Assembly (NCBI RefSeq): GCF_963975345.1
Contig: NZ_CAXBGE010000005.1
Coordinates: 62,001-126,000 of the forward strand
Length of the DNA: 64,000 nt
Reading direction: 5' to 3'
From: Maricaulis sp963975345
Lineage (GTDB): Bacteria; Pseudomonadota; Alphaproteobacteria; Caulobacterales; Maricaulaceae
Part shown: piece by piece, positions 62,301-64,000 of the stretch
How the letters are laid out: every line of letters begins with the position of its first letter
Position numbering within the stretch: position 1 is the first letter of the stretch
Position numbers and translations under genes: made by a program
Notes under the pieces: generated by a model
Told to the model about the DNA's origin: nothing
Databases searched by the model: none
The model's input: only the letters and a program-made list of their open reading frames with translations

Positions 62301-63677
62301 CACCAAGACCTTCAAGCCGTCCAAAACGAATTCCGGCTCGGAGATGGTGAAGGCATCGCCCGGCTTCAGCTCGCGCATATAGGCCTTTAGCGGTATTCGA
62401 CCTGTAATGCCTTCGCGGCTGTCACAGATGTCGTAGGCCGCCAGCTGGCTGGTTTGCACAGGATCATCGACGAACACGTAGGTAATACCACGCGCGCGCT
62501 TGCCGCCGTCCTCGGTTTCAAACGCGGCAACCGAGACCTCATCGATCGGCACCGTTGCCCAGGACTGGGATTCGAGCACGCATTTCGGGATGATGGCATT
62601 GATGCGGCCGAGGCGGGACGCGGCAGCCGAGATTTCAATCGGGCCTGCCGTATCCGCCGCAGTTACCGTCGCAATCGACGTGCGTGGAGCGCCACGCGTG
62701 ACACAGGACAGCTGTCCGCCGTTCTGGGCGTAGAGCGCGCCGCCAGCCTGCAGAAAGCCTGTCAGCACCTGGTGCTTGCTGTCCGCTGAGGTCCAGTATG
62801 CCGAAAGGGTCCAGTTGTTGGCGTCGGCAACATTGGCGGCTTCGACACAAGCGGCCATGTCGATCCGGTCGGCCGACGCACCCAGGCCTCCAACCAATCG
62901 GCCATTTTCCTTCAGGCCAAGCTCGAAGTTCAGGGCACCAATGATCGGATTGCTGATCCACGGCCAGGTAGTCCGGTCGTTCAGCCGGCACGAGCCCGAG
63001 CCGCCAGGATAGGTCGAGTCCGCGCGCGGGTCGTAGCCATAAATGCCTTCAATGTCCTGCAGGCATTTGGGCAGATCACCAGGCCAGCGCTGGCGCTTCG
63101 AATCCATCGCGGCGGTGAGCATCGAGCACGCCTTGCCCGACAGCTTGTAGCTGGCGTCCCATTCCGGCATGGCGCCGGAGACGGTCGGGTCACCCTTTTG
63201 CGCGGGCGTCTGCAACGCGGTATCCGGCTGCGCGCCGAGCCGCGTGTCACGCCAGAAAACATCCTTCCAGGTGCCGCTCGTTTGCCGACCATACGTGCCG
63301 GCGAAGGTGCAGGTTTCGAGATCAGCCTTGAAGGTGCCGAATGACTTGATAGGCCCCGCAGCTGAGTAGACGCTGACAAGCGACTGGTAGCGATTGTCCG
63401 GCCCCCACTCATCACGGTGAACGATCTTTCCGGCCACGCCGCGCCGGCCCATCACGAAGGGTATCGCCGCGTCCGGATCAGCCGCCCATTCTGTCGGCGA
63501 CCCACCCGCACCGACTTGAGGTGTGAGGATCGCCGCCACGCCGATATTGGCCGCTGTCGTCACGGCAAAGACCGTCGCCGCCTGTGCCAGGGTCGCCGTG
63601 CCAGCCGCGCTCGCGGCAAACGCCGTGGAGACGTAGGACACGACAGCCGCAACAGATGCGCTGATAGGATCAGCCAT
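59367..63677 (-). CDS. Phage tail tip protein J (host specificity)
   Basis: The 1436-residue protein forms the tip of a siphovirus-type tail. It has a hydrophobic Ala-rich N terminus (ISASVAAVVSYVSTAFAAS), the J-family core with IPFVMGRRGVAGKIVHRDEW and ADPDAAIPF, and fibronectin-like domains around residues 570-690. A long Ala/Ser/Thr-rich shaft follows (about 780-1050), then a C-terminal head that includes a carbohydrate-binding-like segment. ATG 63677 lies inside the end of the upstream gene, overlapping by 8 bases, and starts the conserved region. The reading frame extends further upstream but is not used. Confidence 0.85.
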   Translation of the reverse strand: MADPISASVAAVVSYVSTAFAASAAGTATLAQAATVFAVTTAANIGVAAILTPQVGAGGSPTEWAADPDAAIPFVMGRRGVAGKIVHRDEWGPDNRYQSLVSVYSAAGPIKSFGTFKADLETCTFAGTYGRQTSGTWKDVFWRDTRLGAQPDTALQTPAQKGDPTVSGAMPEWDASYKLSGKACSMLTAAMDSKRQRWPGDLPKCLQDIEGIYGYDPRADSTYPGGSGSCRLNDRTTWPWISNPIIGALNFELGLKENGRLVGGLGASADRIDMAACVEAANVADANNWTLSAYWTSADSKHQVLTGFLQAGGALYAQNGGQLSCVTRGAPRTSIATVTAADTAGPIEISAAASRLGRINAIIPKCVLESQSWATVPIDEVSVAAFETEDGGKRARGITYVFVDDPVQTSQLAAYDICDSREGITGRIPLKAYMRELKPGDAFTISEPEFVLDGLKVLVLQRDFDPITSIVTITFRSETDSKHPFALGLNPTPPTAPSLTPASLYVFPQPPLADWIATAITIDGENGETRPAVELIGDVTVARTQLVELQYRYRAGDGAGGWGASTAWAVWGYLDPAESRAVIEGFPPASQVDIRVSYISQDGVRSTEPRDLEPVTVAAEVVVTGSVNVGAGSGSRPSTQVLAALDAATSAATDLLAQTDQLANTIMQDALDRREEVDRRVTEIFGAFGSASVFVQGAFDAQTLAAAAQAQAAAAQAAAETASAGANSSASTAVSAAGDAGASATAAATSATAAAASVEAGEEFATAAELSATNAATSASSAGTSATEASTSETNAAGSAAAASSSAEVAATAASSSGASASAASTSASSAASAATEAGTAATAAEGSRVAAETAQGAASSSAFSAASSATDAAGSASSASTSASAAASSAGSAGASAAASSTSESNAATSASAAGASATAAAGSATTASTGASTATTKATEASTSAANAASSATAASTSAANAAGYATTATGAASAASASASSASTSSILSATFGASAKQDVQNADAFFTTNLDSLVFSTGSLSGVWSESFISGVGYVVATSSDEVAFASRARFVPVPERRYRVTVRWRYTSGSPGTVLVGFRYINSDGSGSADNRWGALTPGAVNEWREGSYEITATAAMGQESWRPFLYRGGSTQPIEVASLLWQDVSALRAAGGDATIVYSTANEAYAARIEQVSAGAASASISFVAAQSNGVAASRIVIAAQTVAFGIDERIEATSTGELIGWNAARDVRQLEWNPTDDALRIRKVDGTLMFDSSDGGMTSAGLKANSVTTTDYTTTTTNSPAWTTYTTFTNIEFARHTSPSLTAGSVANINCLFALSEILNTANFILSLTGLSTSPARDILLQLIRDPDGTPVLLKSLPLRTNLIGGSDIGTAGQICDADFLYRDTGHGGGSTTYALRIVSYNTGTTTLNSAKIGWNQIDRTISVFQTIK
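60714..61590. repeat. Ala/Ser-rich repeat region of protein J
   Basis: This low-complexity stretch encodes many variants of SAATSASAA and SETNAAGSA. A 33-base piece at 61282-61314 matches the tail fibre shaft at 58729-58761 with three mismatches. Confidence 0.7.
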
Positions 63678-64000
63678 GGCCCAGGACGCTCCATGCGGCG
63701 AGATATTCGGCTGGCTGGAGAATCGCAAAGCGCCGCTCGCCAGGCACAACGCCCAGCAACCGGCCATTGCCAACATTGACCATAAGTGCGGCCTTGAACG
63801 GGTCGTCGGCCGGCAATGCGACGATATCGCAAAGCAAGGCCCGCGCTGGCGCGATGCGAGGCAAGCCCGCACGATCGACGCCGGCGTCAAGGCCAGACAG
63901 GCCCAGTTTCTTCATCGCGCGAATGGCACCGTCCTCGGTACGGTAACGCACGCCCTTCAGCATCGGCAGACCAACGCCGAGATGATGCATGGTGAAACGG
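63670..64000 (-). CDS. DUF6950-like phage protein (5' end outside window)
   Basis: The frame is open to the window edge, so the N terminus is missing. The visible part (YRTEDGAIRAMKKLGLSGLDAGVD, named by its ends; GLPRIAPARALLCDIVALPADD; and a closing AAWSVLGHG) resembles the C-terminal half of DUF6950, an NlpC-like protein encoded just before J in tail modules. The catalytic Cys/His region, if present, is upstream. It overlaps the J start by 8 bases. Confidence 0.6.
   Translation of the reverse strand, partial: RFTMHHLGVGLPMLKGVRYRTEDGAIRAMKKLGLSGLDAGVDRAGLPRIAPARALLCDIVALPADDPFKAALMVNVGNGRLLGVVPGERRFAILQPAEYLAAWSVLGHG

Overview
The window reads as chromosomal DNA of a GC-rich alphaproteobacterium. 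The order murA - DUF2948 - UPF0262 - low-molecular-weight phosphatase - infA - maf - short RNase E/G - yacG - tRNA-Phe, together with a complete cbb3 oxidase operon (ccoNOQP-ccoGHIS), suggests the Caulobacterales/Maricaulales side of the class (a Maricaulis- or Hyphomonas-like aquatic heterotroph). That placement is inference from gene order and family content; no rRNA is present.

Layout: 1-5.6 kb is the end of a surface-polysaccharide cluster of lower GC (two glycosyltransferases and a large polytopic membrane protein). 5.7-8.5 kb holds a proline iminopeptidase, a small exported protein, a CPBP membrane protease behind a long palindromic operator, and tRNA-Thr. 8.6-13.8 kb is the murA-to-yacG housekeeping block, ending at tRNA-Phe. 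Directly after that tRNA lies a lone, AT-richer SIR2-like gene (14.2-15.1 kb), a candidate defence effector. 15.3-26.4 kb carries single metabolic and signalling genes: a hybrid histidine kinase, an old yellow enzyme, a DUF1028 protein, a paraoxonase-like esterase, rsgA, an FAD monooxygenase, a 47-residue membrane peptide and threonine ammonia-lyase. 26.6-34.6 kb is the cbb3 oxidase structural and assembly operon. 35.5-42.4 kb is the alpha-2-macroglobulin/PbpC pair. 43-52.4 kb contains an isoaspartyl peptidase, a LysR regulator, carbonic anhydrase, a sulfotransferase-like protein, an FAH-family hydrolase, an acyltransferase, HspQ, Ppx/GppA and RlmE.

52.4-55.5 kb is an accessory patch seeded with three copies of a long palindromic repeat. 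One copy supplies the last codons and stop of a DUF1304 gene. Another abuts a truncated second copy of a metal-dependent hydrolase gene whose intact relative lies 0.5 kb away. A divergent soxR/VOC pair with a clear SoxR box follows. From about 56.6 kb to the end, genes on the minus strand belong to a tailed-phage late module: a DUF6950-like protein, tail tip protein J, an Ala/Ser-rich tail fibre, two small proteins and overlapping Rz/Rz1-type spanins. Neither integrase nor endolysin is in view.

Links between genes seen in the sequence: a near-identical operator (GAACAGYGTTCA) sits at almost the same distance before the FAD monooxygenase and the metal-dependent hydrolase, 32 kb apart. Convergent gene ends are often closed by hairpins, and several blocks are tightly coupled by ATGA overlaps.
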